In this document: positions 18,235 to 27,763 of the stretch, piece by piece | How the letters are laid out: every line of letters starts with the position of its first letter | Position numbering within the stretch: the first letter of the stretch is position 1 | DNA from: Salifodinibacter halophilus | GTDB lineage: Bacteria; Pseudomonadota; Gammaproteobacteria; Nevskiales; Salinisphaeraceae | Direction: 5' to 3' | Assembly: GCA_012999515.1 (NCBI GenBank) | Contig: JABEEB010000001.1 | Span: 992,001 to 1,056,000, forward strand | Length of the DNA stretch: 64,000 nt | The notes under the pieces: generated by a model | The model's database searches: none | What the model was told of the DNA's origin: nothing | What the model saw: only the letters and a program-made list of their open reading frames with translations | Made by a program: the position numbers and the translations under genes

Positions 18235-19398
18235 ATGCCTACAATCGACTGGCACGACACGCTGGCCGAGCTGATTGCCCACAACAGCATCAGCAGCGGT
18301 GATCCCGCGTGGGACACGGGGACACGCCCGGTCGCCGAAGCGCTCGCTAATCGGCTCGAAGACGCTGGACTGACCTGCGCCCTCGAACCACTGGCCACGC
18401 GCGACGATAAGGTCAATCTGATTGCGACCACTGGCAGCACAGCATCGATAACTAACGACTCAGCCGGCCTGGTGCTGGCCGGTCATCTCGACACGGTGCC
18501 GTTTGACCCCGACGGCTGGAGTTTTGACCCGTTCACACTCACAGCGGCCAACGAACGGCTGTACGGCCTCGGTAGCTGCGACATGAAAGGCTTTGTCGCG
18601 ATCGCGGCCGCCGTCGCCAGCGAGTACACGGCCAACCATCTCGACCGCCCGCTAACACTTGCCTTTACCGCCGATGAGGAATCCGGCATGGACGGCGCCC
18701 AGGCGCTGACCGCGGCCCACCAAAAACTGGCGCCATACTGCGTTATCGGCGAACCCACGGACCTGACACCTGTGCGCCGGCACAAGGGCATTTTCATGGA
18801 GACGATCGAAACCGTCGGTTGTGCTGGGCATTCCAGCAACCCTGCACTCGGTGCCAATGCGATCGACGCCATGCGCGTGGCCATGAACGCGATCACCGAA
18901 CTGCGTGCCGAGCTGGCCGCGACATCAGCGCCCGGGTTCCCAGTCGAACACGCCACGCTCAACCTCGGTGCAATCCACGGCGGCGACAGTGCCAACCGTA
19001 TTCCGGCGCGCTGCCGGCTGGATATTGATCTGCGTTTTCTACCGGGCGAGCACATCGCCGATCACCGCCGCTTGCTCCGCCAACGCGTAGCCGACGCGGT
19101 GGCAACCACCGACTGTGCGGTCGAGTTCAGTGAACTGTTCGACGGTACGCCAGCGTTCGAAACACCCGCTGATTCACCGCTGGTCACGGCCTGCGAAACA
19201 CAATGCGGCCGCGAGGCAGCGGCTGTGGACTTCGGCACCGAGGGCGCGTTCTACAACCGTGCCGGCATGGCGTCGGTCATCCTCGGCCCCGGCAGCATCA
19301 ACCAAGCCCATCAGCCGAATGAATATCTAGCACTAGCGCAAATAACGCCGATGCAGCGCATCCTGCATGGATTAATTCGACAGTTCTGTATCGATTAG
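18235..19398 (+). CDS. argE: Acetylornithine deacetylase
   Basis: A 387-residue M20 metallohydrolase that releases acetate from N-acetylornithine in the linear arginine pathway. Zinc and catalytic motifs are LAGHLDTVPFDPDGW (His and Asp), GLGSCDMKGFVA (bridging Asp), FTADEESGMDGA (general-base Glu and ligand Glu), the GCAGHSSNP dimerisation-domain segment, and GTEGAFYNRAG near the C-terminus. The ATG at 18235 is preferred over an in-frame TTG nine bases upstream. It is 24 bp from argA, giving the first and deacetylation steps in one unit. Confidence 0.92.
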   Translation: MPTIDWHDTLAELIAHNSISSGDPAWDTGTRPVAEALANRLEDAGLTCALEPLATRDDKVNLIATTGSTASITNDSAGLVLAGHLDTVPFDPDGWSFDPFTLTAANERLYGLGSCDMKGFVAIAAAVASEYTANHLDRPLTLAFTADEESGMDGAQALTAAHQKLAPYCVIGEPTDLTPVRRHKGIFMETIETVGCAGHSSNPALGANAIDAMRVAMNAITELRAELAATSAPGFPVEHATLNLGAIHGGDSANRIPARCRLDIDLRFLPGEHIADHRRLLRQRVADAVATTDCAVEFSELFDGTPAFETPADSPLVTACETQCGREAAAVDFGTEGAFYNRAGMASVILGPGSINQAHQPNEYLALAQITPMQRILHGLIRQFCID

Positions 19399-19422
19399 CA
19401 GCGTGTCACGCATAATGTCGGC

Positions 19423-20787
19423 ATGAACGCCCCCGCTCCACGCAACTCAGCCACCTCGGACAACGTCTCGCCCGCCGAAGCAGCCGCGGCCGCGTTGCGC
19501 ACGAGCGCGCCGTATATCCGCGCCCATCGTGGCCGAACATTCGTCGTGCATCTGCCCGGCGAAGCAGACGACGACGCCGCACTGACCACGCTGGTCGAAG
19601 ACCTCGCCCTGTTATCGAGTCTCGGCGTGCGGTTGTTGCTAGTACTCGGTGCGCGTCCGCAAATCGACTACGCACTGGCCACAGCTGGCGTCGAAACCCC
19701 GTTCGTAAACGCGACCCGTGTGACCTCGGCAACCGCGCTGACCGAAGTCGTCAAAGCCGTCGGCGCGCACATGATCAACACCGAAGCACGCTTGTCGCGC
19801 AGCGTGACCCAAACAACGCTCGGCGGCACCGGCGTGGCTACGACCCGCGGCAATTTCGTGGTGGCCAAACCACTGGGCATCGTCGATGGCGTCGACCACG
19901 AACATACCGGCGAAGTCCGCCGGATCGACACCGACGGCATCAACGCCGCCCTGGACGGCGGCCAGATCGTCATGGTCTCGGCGCTCGGCTATTCGCCGTC
20001 GGGAGAAATCTTCAACGTGTTGACCGAGGATCTGGCCACTTTGGCCGCCATTGAACTGGGCGCCGACAAACTGGTCATGCTCCACGACGGCGCCGCATTG
20101 ACCGAGCGCGCGCCGAATGTGGGCCGACAACTGCCCACCGCCAACGCCGAATCCCTGGCTGAATCGGAACACGATGCCTCGATTCGCACACTACTGGCAC
20201 ACGCCGCACACGCGTGCAGGGGCGGCGTTGCTCGCACACACCTGGTTGCGTTCACTGATACGGACGCACTGTTACGCGAGCTGTATTCGCGCGACGGCGC
20301 CGGCACGTTGGTCACCGCTGGTGGCTACGACACGATCCGAACCGCAACCCCGGATGATCTGACCGGTATCCTGGCGCTGATCGAGCCACTAGCTGCGGCC
20401 GGCGTGCTGGTGTCGCGCTCACGCGAGGCAATCGAACGCGACCTTGCCTACTACCGAGTCATGGCCCGCGACGGGCTGATTACCGCCTGCGCTGCGCTGG
20501 TGCCTTACCCGGACGCGCGTGCCACCGAGCTCGCTTGCGTTGCCGTCCACCCGGATTATCGCGGCCAGTCACGCGCTGCGGAACTACTCGCCCGCGCCGA
20601 AAAAGAAACCAGAGAATCCGGTTTTAAACAGCTCTTTGCGCTGACCACGCGCACGCCGCATTGGTTTATCGAGCACGGCTTCGAGAAAGCCGGCCGCGAC
20701 GACCTGCCTGCTGGCCGCCAAGCGCTGTACAACGATCAGCGTAACTCGGCGGTATTGGTTAAACCGGTGGCCACCGACACTCGCTGA
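19423..20787 (+). CDS. argA: N-acetylglutamate synthase, classical ArgA
   Basis: A 454-residue two-domain enzyme: an N-terminal amino-acid-kinase-like domain that binds arginine (feedback inhibition in the family) and a C-terminal GNAT acetyltransferase. In the first domain, YIRAHRGRTFVVHLPGEA starts the fold and LLVLGARPQID follows. The GNAT domain shows ELACVAVHPDYRGQSRAAELLARAEKE, the acetyl-CoA loop, near residue 370, then FALTTRTPHWFIEHGFEKAG. The stop TGA overlaps the rsmE ATG by one base. Confidence 0.93.
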   Translation: MNAPAPRNSATSDNVSPAEAAAAALRTSAPYIRAHRGRTFVVHLPGEADDDAALTTLVEDLALLSSLGVRLLLVLGARPQIDYALATAGVETPFVNATRVTSATALTEVVKAVGAHMINTEARLSRSVTQTTLGGTGVATTRGNFVVAKPLGIVDGVDHEHTGEVRRIDTDGINAALDGGQIVMVSALGYSPSGEIFNVLTEDLATLAAIELGADKLVMLHDGAALTERAPNVGRQLPTANAESLAESEHDASIRTLLAHAAHACRGGVARTHLVAFTDTDALLRELYSRDGAGTLVTAGGYDTIRTATPDDLTGILALIEPLAAAGVLVSRSREAIERDLAYYRVMARDGLITACAALVPYPDARATELACVAVHPDYRGQSRAAELLARAEKETRESGFKQLFALTTRTPHWFIEHGFEKAGRDDLPAGRQALYNDQRNSAVLVKPVATDTR

Positions 20788-21566
20788 TGGCGGCCCACGT
20801 TCCGCGGATTTACCTGCCGCAGCCACTCTCGGTCGATGACACCTTCAACCTGCCAGATGCCAAACGACATCATCTGGCCACGGTGCTGCGCCTCGCCCCC
20901 GGCGACCGAGTCACGCTTTTCAACGACAGCAGTTTCGAATACGACGCCCGCATCGAGACCGCTACACGCAAAACGTTGGCTGTACACGTCGTCGATTATG
21001 CTGCACCGCCCCGTGAATCCGTGCTGGAAATGACGCTGGTCCAATCGATTCTTGGTGGCGATCGCATGGACTACGCACTCGCCAAAGCCGTGGAACTCGG
21101 CGTGCAGCGCATCCAACCCGTATTCGCCGATAGAGGCAAGATCAAACTGACCGGCCAACGTGCGGCCAAGAAACACGATCACTGGCAAGCGGTCGTTGAA
21201 GCCGCCGCCGAACAATCCGGCCGGCTGATCCGTCCAGCCGTGGCCGCCCCGGACAAACTGGCCACAACGCTCGGCTGGCTTGCGTCCGACCGAACCGGAC
21301 TCGTGCTGGCGCCAACCAGTACAGCACCGCTGGCCACGACCGCTATTGCCGGCGCCGTGGATTTATTGATCGGCCCGGAATCGGGACTTTCCCAGACCGA
21401 AGTAAAAACGGCCCACGAACACGGCTGGCACGACACGAGCCTCGGCCCGCGCACACTCCGAGCCGAGACCGCCGGACCGGCCGCGATCAGTGTACTGCAG
21501 GCCGTGGCTGGCGATTTCGCTGATCGCGCGGCCGATGCCGCCTGCGAGTCAATAACCGGAGATTAA
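20787..21566 (+). CDS. rsmE: 16S rRNA (uracil-1498-N3)-methyltransferase
   Basis: A 259-residue SPOUT methyltransferase modifying U1498 of 16S rRNA. It starts with the short PUA-like domain (PRIYLPQPL, HHLATVLRLAPGDRVTLF) and ends with the trefoil-knot SAM site (LLIGPESGLSQTEV, SLGPRTLRAETAGPAAISVLQ). It lies between argA and gshB, with TGATG coupling to argA and a four-base gap to the next ATG. The rsmE-gshB-yqgE-ruvX order is widespread in gammaproteobacteria. Confidence 0.94.
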   Translation: MAAHVPRIYLPQPLSVDDTFNLPDAKRHHLATVLRLAPGDRVTLFNDSSFEYDARIETATRKTLAVHVVDYAAPPRESVLEMTLVQSILGGDRMDYALAKAVELGVQRIQPVFADRGKIKLTGQRAAKKHDHWQAVVEAAAEQSGRLIRPAVAAPDKLATTLGWLASDRTGLVLAPTSTAPLATTAIAGAVDLLIGPESGLSQTEVKTAHEHGWHDTSLGPRTLRAETAGPAAISVLQAVAGDFADRAADAACESITGD

Positions 21567-21570
21567 TGCG

Positions 21571-22521
21571 ATGACGAAACAGCTGGGCGTGGTCATGGAC
21601 CCGATCGAGTCGATCACGCCATACAAGGACACAACGTTAGCGCTGCTGCTCGAAGCCCAGCGCCACGGTTACGCACTCGTCTACATGACACTGGACGATC
21701 TGTTCGTGCGCGATGGCATCGCCCGCGCCCAGGCACGCAGGCTCACAGTGGCCGACGATAACGACGCCTGGTTTGAATATCGCGGCGCGAGCGAGACCAT
21801 CGACCTGGGCGACCTGGACGTGATCCTGATGCGCAAGGATCCGCCCTTCGACATGGAATATATCTACGCGACCTATATCCTCGAACGCGCAGAAGCCGCC
21901 GGGACACGAGTCGTCAACCAACCCGCCGCGCTACGCGACGTCAATGAAAAAATGGCGATCACGCGTTTTCCCGAGCTGTGCACGCCGACGCTAATCAGCC
22001 GCTCGGCCGAACAGTTCAAAGCGTTTGTAGCCGAACAAAACGACGTTATCGTCAAACCATTGGACGGTATGGGCGGGTCACGGATATTTCGAGTCCATGC
22101 GGGCGACCCAAACCTGAGCGTGGTCATCGAAGTCCTGACCGACAACGGCCAGCGTTTTGCCATGGCCCAAACATTCGAACCAGCAATCGCCAGCGGCGAC
22201 AAACGCATACTCGTAATCGACGGCCAGCCGATCGACTACGCGCTGGCGCGCGTGCCAGCCGAAGGAGAGCTCCGCGGCAACCTGGCCGCTGGCGGCCGCG
22301 GCGTGGCGCGTGAACTGACCACGGCCGATCGGCAGATCGCTGAAACCGTCGGCCCGTTTCTGGTCGAGCGCGGCATCACCTTCGCGGGCCTGGACGTGAT
22401 CGGCGATAAACTCACCGAAATTAATGTCACCAGCCCGACCTGCGTACGCGAAATTGAGGAGCAGCGCGAGATCAACATCGCCAGCACTTTATTCCATGCG
22501 CTCGAGCGCCATTTTGAGTAA
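21571..22521 (+). CDS. gshB: Glutathione synthetase
   Basis: A 316-residue ATP-grasp ligase joining gamma-glutamylcysteine and glycine. Family motifs are MDPIESITPYKDTTLALLLEA at the N-terminus, DVILMRKDPPFDMEYIYATYIL, IVKPLDGMGGSRIF (ATP-grasp loop), and the C-terminal FAGLDVIGDKLTEINVTSPTC. The length matches E. coli GshB (315). It is in the rsmE-gshB-yqgE-ruvX run, and the start ATG follows the rsmE stop by four bases. Confidence 0.96.
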   Translation: MTKQLGVVMDPIESITPYKDTTLALLLEAQRHGYALVYMTLDDLFVRDGIARAQARRLTVADDNDAWFEYRGASETIDLGDLDVILMRKDPPFDMEYIYATYILERAEAAGTRVVNQPAALRDVNEKMAITRFPELCTPTLISRSAEQFKAFVAEQNDVIVKPLDGMGGSRIFRVHAGDPNLSVVIEVLTDNGQRFAMAQTFEPAIASGDKRILVIDGQPIDYALARVPAEGELRGNLAAGGRGVARELTTADRQIAETVGPFLVERGITFAGLDVIGDKLTEINVTSPTCVREIEEQREINIASTLFHALERHFE

Positions 22522-22574
22522 TCCACGCCCGCAAACGATTTGCCGCAGCCCGGTAATCGGTCGATAATGAGGCC

Positions 22575-23129
22575 ATGGGTAAAGGCGTATTCAATAATCA
22601 GTTTCTTTTGGCGATGCCCGGCACGGTAACCGGCTCGTTCGCCGAAAGCGTGATCTACATTACCGACCACGGCGACGACGGCGCGATGGGCCTGGTGATC
22701 AACCAGCTGGGTGAATTAACCATCGCCGACGTACTCGATCAGCTCGACCTAAGCGCTCATTTAAACGGTGAACAGCCCGTGTATTGGGGCGGCCCGGTCC
22801 AACCGGCGCGCGGTTTCGTACTCCACGCCAACGAAGGCAGTTGGGCGGCGAGCATGGAAATCAATGACGCCATGGCGCTCACGACCTCGCGCGATATTCT
22901 GCAGGCGATCGGCAACGGCTTCGGCCCGAGCCGCTACCTGATGACGTTTGGCTACGCTGGCTGGGGCCCCGGCCAGCTGGAAGAAGAAATGGCCGCGAAT
23001 AGCTGGCTATCTACACCGGCATCCGAAGACATCATTTTCAATACCGATCCCGATGCGCGCTGGAACGCGGCGGCACGTCAGATCGGGCTCGACCCCCGAG
23101 CCCTGCTGGGCGATACCGGTCGTGCCTGA
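22575..23129 (+). CDS. yqgE: UPF0301 family protein YqgE (AlgH)
   Basis: A 184-residue soluble protein of unknown biochemical role, recognised from NQFLLAMPG, SVIYITDHGDDGAMGLVINQ, VYWGGPVQPARGFVLH and FGYAGWGPGQLEEEMAANSWL. It is almost always next to ruvX, as here, where their frames overlap by eight bases. Confidence 0.94.
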   Translation: MGKGVFNNQFLLAMPGTVTGSFAESVIYITDHGDDGAMGLVINQLGELTIADVLDQLDLSAHLNGEQPVYWGGPVQPARGFVLHANEGSWAASMEINDAMALTTSRDILQAIGNGFGPSRYLMTFGYAGWGPGQLEEEMAANSWLSTPASEDIIFNTDPDARWNAAARQIGLDPRALLGDTGRA

Positions 23130-23577
23130 CGGCGTTGTACTCGGCTTCGATTTCGGCACCGAGTGGATCGGGGTCGCACTCGGCAATCGGATCGCCGGTA
23201 GTGCCCGCCCGCTAACCGCCGTTGGCGGCGGCGACCCGCCGGCGTGGCCAGCCATTGACGAACTAATCGCCGAATGGCGCCCAGCACGACTGGTCGTCGG
23301 CTTACCATTGGACGACCAGTCCGACGAGCCGGGTGCCGAGCAGCCGATGACGCGCCGTAGCCGCCGTTTCATGCGGCAACTGGCGGCACGTTTCGAGATC
23401 GCTGTGGATGCCGTCGACGAACGCTACACGACCACCGAAGCCGTCGATCGGCTACGGGCTGCCCGCGCATCTGGATCGCGCAAGACACGCGTGACCAAAA
23501 CCGACCGCGATGCTGCCGCAGCTGGTGTGATCGTCGAAACGTGGCTGGCACAAACCGAACCATCGGCCACGGTTTGA
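23122..23577 (+). CDS. ruvX: RuvX/YqgF, putative Holliday-junction resolvase
   Basis: A 151-residue RNase H-fold protein associated with pre-16S rRNA 5' processing and, by fold, with junction resolution. GFDFGTEWIGVALGN carries the first catalytic Asp, LVVGLPLDD the second strand, and VDERYTTTEA the Glu-bearing motif. I selected the GTG at 23122, which gives the standard N-terminus and overlaps the yqgE end; longer in-frame readings add unrelated residues. Confidence 0.9.
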   Translation: MPDGVVLGFDFGTEWIGVALGNRIAGSARPLTAVGGGDPPAWPAIDELIAEWRPARLVVGLPLDDQSDEPGAEQPMTRRSRRFMRQLAARFEIAVDAVDERYTTTEAVDRLRAARASGSRKTRVTKTDRDAAAAGVIVETWLAQTEPSATV

Positions 23578-24065
23578 ACGCGCCACCCGACGTCGACGAA
23601 CTGATCCAGCGCCTAGCCGACGGGCTTCGCCCGCTGGTTGGTACGCCGGCCGACACCTGTGTGGTCGGCATCGAGACAGGCGGCGCCTGGGTGGCCGAAC
23701 GGCTACGCCCCCTGCTCGACCCCGAACTACCACTCGGGAGCCTGAATATCAGCTTCTACCGTGATGATTTCTCCACGCTCGGCCTGCATCCACGCGTCGG
23801 CCCTTCGACCTTGCCCGTGGATATCACCGACAAGACGGTGATTCTGGTCGACGACGTGCTCTACACTGGCCGTACCGTGCGTGCCGCATTGAACGAGTTA
23901 TTCGACTATGGCCGCCCAGCCGCCGTTCGGCTGGCCGCCCTGGTCGACCGCGACGCGCGCGAGCTGCCGTTTACCGCAGATGTGGTCGGCCAGCGTCTTG
24001 CTATCGAGCCCGACCAGCAGATCAAACTAACCGGCCCCGAACCGCTGACACTGATTTTTCAATGA
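23574..24065 (+). CDS. pyrR: PyrR-type uracil phosphoribosyltransferase
   Basis: A PRTase-fold protein with the PRPP-binding signature VILVDDVLYTGRT (about residues 95-107), GIETGGAWVAERL, and LNISFYRDDFSTLG. In gram-positives PyrR attenuates pyr mRNA; in gammaproteobacteria the copy beside pyrB is usually thought to retain uracil phosphoribosyltransferase or regulatory activity. Two starts are possible: GTG at 23541 (174 aa) and TTG at 23574 overlapping the ruvX stop (163 aa); the shorter fits family length better. The ATGA overlap with pyrB indicates coupling. Confidence 0.85.
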   Translation: MNAPPDVDELIQRLADGLRPLVGTPADTCVVGIETGGAWVAERLRPLLDPELPLGSLNISFYRDDFSTLGLHPRVGPSTLPVDITDKTVILVDDVLYTGRTVRAALNELFDYGRPAAVRLAALVDRDARELPFTADVVGQRLAIEPDQQIKLTGPEPLTLIFQ

Positions 24066-25057
24066 CGAATGGGTCGATCCACAACAAACCTGAGCTTGCC
24101 CAGTACGACGCTAACGGACAACTTCGTCACCTAGTCGGCATCGGTGGGCTGACCGCCGCGCAAATCACGCGCATTCTCGACACAGCCGACGGTTTCAATA
24201 CCGCACCTGGCACCGCACCGACGAAAGTGCCTCTGCTGCGCGGCCACACGATCTGCAACCTGTTCTTCGAGAACTCCACCCGCACGCGCACCACGTTTGA
24301 ACTGGCTGCCCAGCGTCTTTCCGCGGATGTGGTTAATTTCGACGTCGGCACATCGTCGCGCACCAAGGGCGAACACGATCTGGATACGCTCTATACGCTA
24401 CAGGCAATGGGTGCCACACTTTTTTGTGTGCGCCACCCCGACGATGGCGCGGCCGATTATTTCGCCCGCCACGTCGCACCCGGTGTTTCCGTCATCAACG
24501 CCGGCGACGGCACCAATGCCCATCCAACCCAAGCGCTGCTGGACGTTTACACCATCCGCGCTCACCACCCCGACTTCCACAACCTGCGGGTCGCATTAGT
24601 TGGCGATGTGCGCCACTCGCGCGTCGCACGGTCCACAATCGCAGCCCTTCAGGCACTCGGGGCCACTGACATCCGTGTCGTGGGACCAAACGCATTTCTA
24701 CCGCACGATGTCGACCAACTGGGCGTGTCTACCACAACTGATTTCGCCGCCGGTGTCGATGGCGCCGATATCATCATGGGCCTGCGTATCCAACGCGAGC
24801 GCATCCAAGGCAGCATTCTCGAGGACGAAAACGACTACCACCGGCACTACGGGTTGACCGCGAACAACCTCGCCCACGCCAAGCCAGACGCTCACATCAT
24901 GCATCCCGGCCCGATCAACCGCGCCGTGGAGATAGATGCTGATATCGCTTATGGGCCCAATTCACTGATCCTGGAACAGGTTAGAAACGGCATCGCCGTC
25001 CGCATGGCCATCATGGCCCTGATCGCTGGTGGACGAACGCCGAACGACACCACCTGA
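24062..25057 (+). CDS. pyrB: Aspartate carbamoyltransferase catalytic subunit
   Basis: A 331-residue enzyme making carbamoyl-aspartate, the committed step of pyrimidine synthesis. The carbamoyl-phosphate site NLFFENSTRTRTTFE (about residues 70-84), the HPTQALLDVYTI motif, LVGDVRHSRVARS, and HPGPINRAVE are complete. The N-terminus is longer than in E. coli PyrB, as in the class paired with a dihydroorotase-like PyrC' partner; that partner gene is absent, and the next gene is convergent. It ends the argE to pyrB run. Confidence 0.94.
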   Translation: MTNGSIHNKPELAQYDANGQLRHLVGIGGLTAAQITRILDTADGFNTAPGTAPTKVPLLRGHTICNLFFENSTRTRTTFELAAQRLSADVVNFDVGTSSRTKGEHDLDTLYTLQAMGATLFCVRHPDDGAADYFARHVAPGVSVINAGDGTNAHPTQALLDVYTIRAHHPDFHNLRVALVGDVRHSRVARSTIAALQALGATDIRVVGPNAFLPHDVDQLGVSTTTDFAAGVDGADIIMGLRIQRERIQGSILEDENDYHRHYGLTANNLAHAKPDAHIMHPGPINRAVEIDADIAYGPNSLILEQVRNGIAVRMAIMALIAGGRTPNDTT

Positions 25058-25164
25058 AAACATCCGACACGCCAGCTGTCGGGGCGGACAACTCGAACCG
25101 GTGCTGGACTCTGGCTGACCGATCAACGGCAGCGGCGTACCACGCCCGTTGTGGCGCCGGCCAG

Positions 25165-26247
25165 TCAAACGATAGGTGGCTCGTCATCGGCATCGCCAGT
25201 CAGATCCGCCTCGTCTGGTTCATGGTCGGACTGGAAGGCTTCCACACGATCGGCGACCGCCTGAGCACCTTTGACACGAGCGACGTGGTAGACAGCGTCA
25301 CCCGCGTGGGCCAGTGGCAACATCGTGCGGCCGATAACGATACCGGCATGCTCTGACCTGACTGCGGTCTCGGCTTCGCCGAACGGTTCGGAAAGCCAGG
25401 CCAACGGCTGGCCCTTGGTGACGTGTTCACCGAGATTAACCAGCGAGCGAAGGAAACCCGACTCCGGCGCACGCTCCCAATTCGAATCCAGAGCCACAGT
25501 CGGCCGCTGAGCCGGTTTCGAACCGCGTCGGCGCACATTCAACATACCGAGATGTCGCAGCACCTGGGTTATGCCGCGGACGCCCGCACGAATCGAGAAT
25601 TCGTCGAAGCGCAGTGCTTCGCCCGCTTCATAGAGCAGTAACGGCACACCTTTTTTATGCGCATGCTCGCGTAACGAACCTTCACGCAGGCTGGCATCGA
25701 TCAACAATGGGCAACCGAAAGCTTCGGCCATGGCGCGCGTCGTGTCGTCGGACAAATCGGCACGGATCTGCGGCAGATTCGCGCGGTGCACAGCCGCCGT
25801 GTGCAAATCGATACCGTAATCGGCCTTGGCCACGATTTCTTCAACCACGACGTGGGCCAGACGCCCCGCCACCGAGCCTTCGCTCGAACCGGGAAACGAC
25901 CGATTCAAATCGCGCCGATCCGGCAGGTAGCGCGACAACCGCAGGACACCGTGGACATTGACGATAGGCACGGCGATCAGCGTGCCAGCCATATGCGACA
26001 GGGCGCGCTGACCAAGCGTTCGGCGGATGATCTCGACACCGTTTAGTTCGTCGCCGTGGATGGCCGCTGTCACGAACAGCGTCGGGCCAGGCCGGCGCCC
26101 GTGGATCACCTGCACCGACATGGTCAGTGCGGCATTGGTATAGAGATCGGCGACGGGGATCTCAACGGTTTCGCGCGTGCCCGCGGCAATCTCCCGGCCA
26201 CCGATGGTAATTGAGGGTCGGCGCGGCGGTCGGCTTGGTGGCGTCAT
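25165..26247 (-). CDS. Succinylglutamate desuccinylase/aspartoacylase-family zinc hydrolase
   Basis: A 360-residue M14-like zinc deacylase. Zinc ligands appear in TAAIHGDELNG (His and Glu) and GIDLHTAAVHR (His), with PIVNVHGVLRLSRYLPDRRDLNRSFPG following the family pattern. A C-terminal beta domain (LGEHVTKGQPLAWLSEPFG, like biotinyl or barrel-sandwich folds) follows. The substrate is unknown; it is the last gene after rimB and rimK, so a role in editing or recycling glutamyl or acyl amino acids is possible but unproved. Confidence 0.8.
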   Translation of the reverse strand: MTPPSRPPRRPSITIGGREIAAGTRETVEIPVADLYTNAALTMSVQVIHGRRPGPTLFVTAAIHGDELNGVEIIRRTLGQRALSHMAGTLIAVPIVNVHGVLRLSRYLPDRRDLNRSFPGSSEGSVAGRLAHVVVEEIVAKADYGIDLHTAAVHRANLPQIRADLSDDTTRAMAEAFGCPLLIDASLREGSLREHAHKKGVPLLLYEAGEALRFDEFSIRAGVRGITQVLRHLGMLNVRRRGSKPAQRPTVALDSNWERAPESGFLRSLVNLGEHVTKGQPLAWLSEPFGEAETAVRSEHAGIVIGRTMLPLAHAGDAVYHVARVKGAQAVADRVEAFQSDHEPDEADLTGDADDEPPIV

Positions 26248-26294
26248 CGCTGGCTTAGCTCGGGCATATCATGATCTATACAGGCGACCGACAC

Positions 26295-27203
26295 TCATCC
26301 TGACGTACCACGCGTGCGGGTTTTGCCTTGCTTCGAGTTGGTCTCGATAAAGCGCACGATATGCCCGGCGATATCCTTATTGGTCGCGCCTTCAATACCT
26401 TCCAGACCCGGCGAGGCATTCACTTCCATGACCGCCGGCCCATGATTCGAGCGGAGCAGATCAACGCCGGCGACGTTCAAACCCAGAATCCGGGCGGCAC
26501 GCACCGCGGTCGAGCGTTCTTCCGGTGTAATGCGAATCTGGCTGGCCTGGCCGCCGCGATGAATATTGGAGCGGAACTCACCTTCGCGTGACTGGCGTTT
26601 CATAGCGGCGATCACACGATTGCCCACCACAAAACAGCGTATATCCGCGCCTTTTGCCTCACGCACGAACTCCTGCACCAGAAAGTGGGCATCCAGCCCG
26701 CGGAACGCTTCAATCACCGATTCAGCAGCGCCACGGGTTTCGGTCAGCACCACCCCTTTACCCTGGGTGCCTTCGGTCAGCTTGATGACGTAGGCATTGC
26801 CGCCCACGGTATCCAGAAGGTCATCCGTATCGTCCGGCGAATGAGCAAAACCGGTTACCGGCAGCCCAATCCCCTTGCGCGACAGAAGCTGCAGCGAACG
26901 CAGTTTGTCCCGCGAGCGCGATATTGCCACCGACTCGTTCAGCGGATACACCCCGGTCATCTCGAACTGCCGCAAAACGGCGGTGCCATAGAAGGTAATC
27001 GAGGCACCGATGCGCGGAATGATGGCATCGAAGCCCTCGAGCTTTTTACCTTTGTAGTGAATCTCGGGCGCGTTCGGCACGATGTTCATGTAGCAACGAA
27101 GCGGATCGACCACGGTCACCTCATGCTCGCGCGCCTTACAGGCGTCGATCAGTCGCTGCGTCGAATACAGCTCTCGATTGCGGGATAGGATGACAATATG
27201 CAT
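26295..27203 (-). CDS. rimK: RimK, alpha-L-glutamate ligase for ribosomal protein S6
   Basis: A 302-residue ATP-grasp ligase. In E. coli RimK adds glutamates to the C-terminus of S6 and makes poly-alpha-glutamate. The start [54 protein letters not shown] (nucleotide loop) and [27 protein letters not shown] (Mg2+ ligands) match E. coli RimK very closely. It is preceded by rimB, as in pseudomonad rim operons. Confidence 0.95.
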   Translation of the reverse strand: MHIVILSRNRELYSTQRLIDACKAREHEVTVVDPLRCYMNIVPNAPEIHYKGKKLEGFDAIIPRIGASITFYGTAVLRQFEMTGVYPLNESVAISRSRDKLRSLQLLSRKGIGLPVTGFAHSPDDTDDLLDTVGGNAYVIKLTEGTQGKGVVLTETRGAAESVIEAFRGLDAHFLVQEFVREAKGADIRCFVVGNRVIAAMKRQSREGEFRSNIHRGGQASQIRITPEERSTAVRAARILGLNVAGVDLLRSNHGPAVMEVNASPGLEGIEGATNKDIAGHIVRFIETNSKQGKTRTRGTSG

Positions 27204-27292
27204 GAATCACGGCTCCGGAATGCCATGGGCTCGGGACTCAAGCCACGGGATGCAAAGCTTAGCAATTATCGCGCCATTGACGCTGATTGCTA

Positions 27293-27763
27293 CTACTGTA
27301 TTTCGGGTACACGACGCATATCCGGGGGACCGCGGAGATAGCCACCCGCCGGGTCCACACAAATCCCGCGCATGCCGCGGCGGCCGATCAACATCGGAAA
27401 CCGCATTGTCTCGCGCTGCGCCAGCCCCAATTCGATCGACCAACAGTCAGCACCCAGCACCAACCGCGTCTCGATAAATAGACGCGCGCTCTCGGCACCA
27501 CTGGCATCGCGCACGTCGCGCTCGTCGACCAGGGGTGCCGAACACTGAATCACGCGCGCCTTGATGCGCGGGCGCAGCTCGAAAAAAGCCCATCGCCGCC
27601 CATCGGTACCTATCCGCGTCGTCAGGCCCATGACGCCGATCGCCGAGGTGCGCGCCCCAGTATCAAACTTAGCACGCATCACACCGGTCTCGAGATCGGG
27701 TAATGCGATGTACTCACGCCACCCGACGCATCTGTCTTCATCCGAATGGCTGACACCGCTCAC
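27293..27763 (-). CDS. rimB: RimB-type retropepsin-like protease
   Basis: A 156-residue protein of the RimK-associated ATP-dependent protease family (formerly DUF785). The retropepsin-like signature AKFDTGARTSAIG near residue 31 contains the single active-site Asp, and the C-terminal FPMLIGRRGMRGICVDPAGGYL resembles the flap and dimer region of aspartic proteases. In Pseudomonas RimB acts with RimK on S6 glutamylation. The start is a GTG (27761-27763) overlapping the stop of an upstream open frame (GTGA). It is 89 bp from rimK. Confidence 0.85.
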   Translation of the reverse strand: MSGVSHSDEDRCVGWREYIALPDLETGVMRAKFDTGARTSAIGVMGLTTRIGTDGRRWAFFELRPRIKARVIQCSAPLVDERDVRDASGAESARLFIETRLVLGADCWSIELGLAQRETMRFPMLIGRRGMRGICVDPAGGYLRGPPDMRRVPEIQ

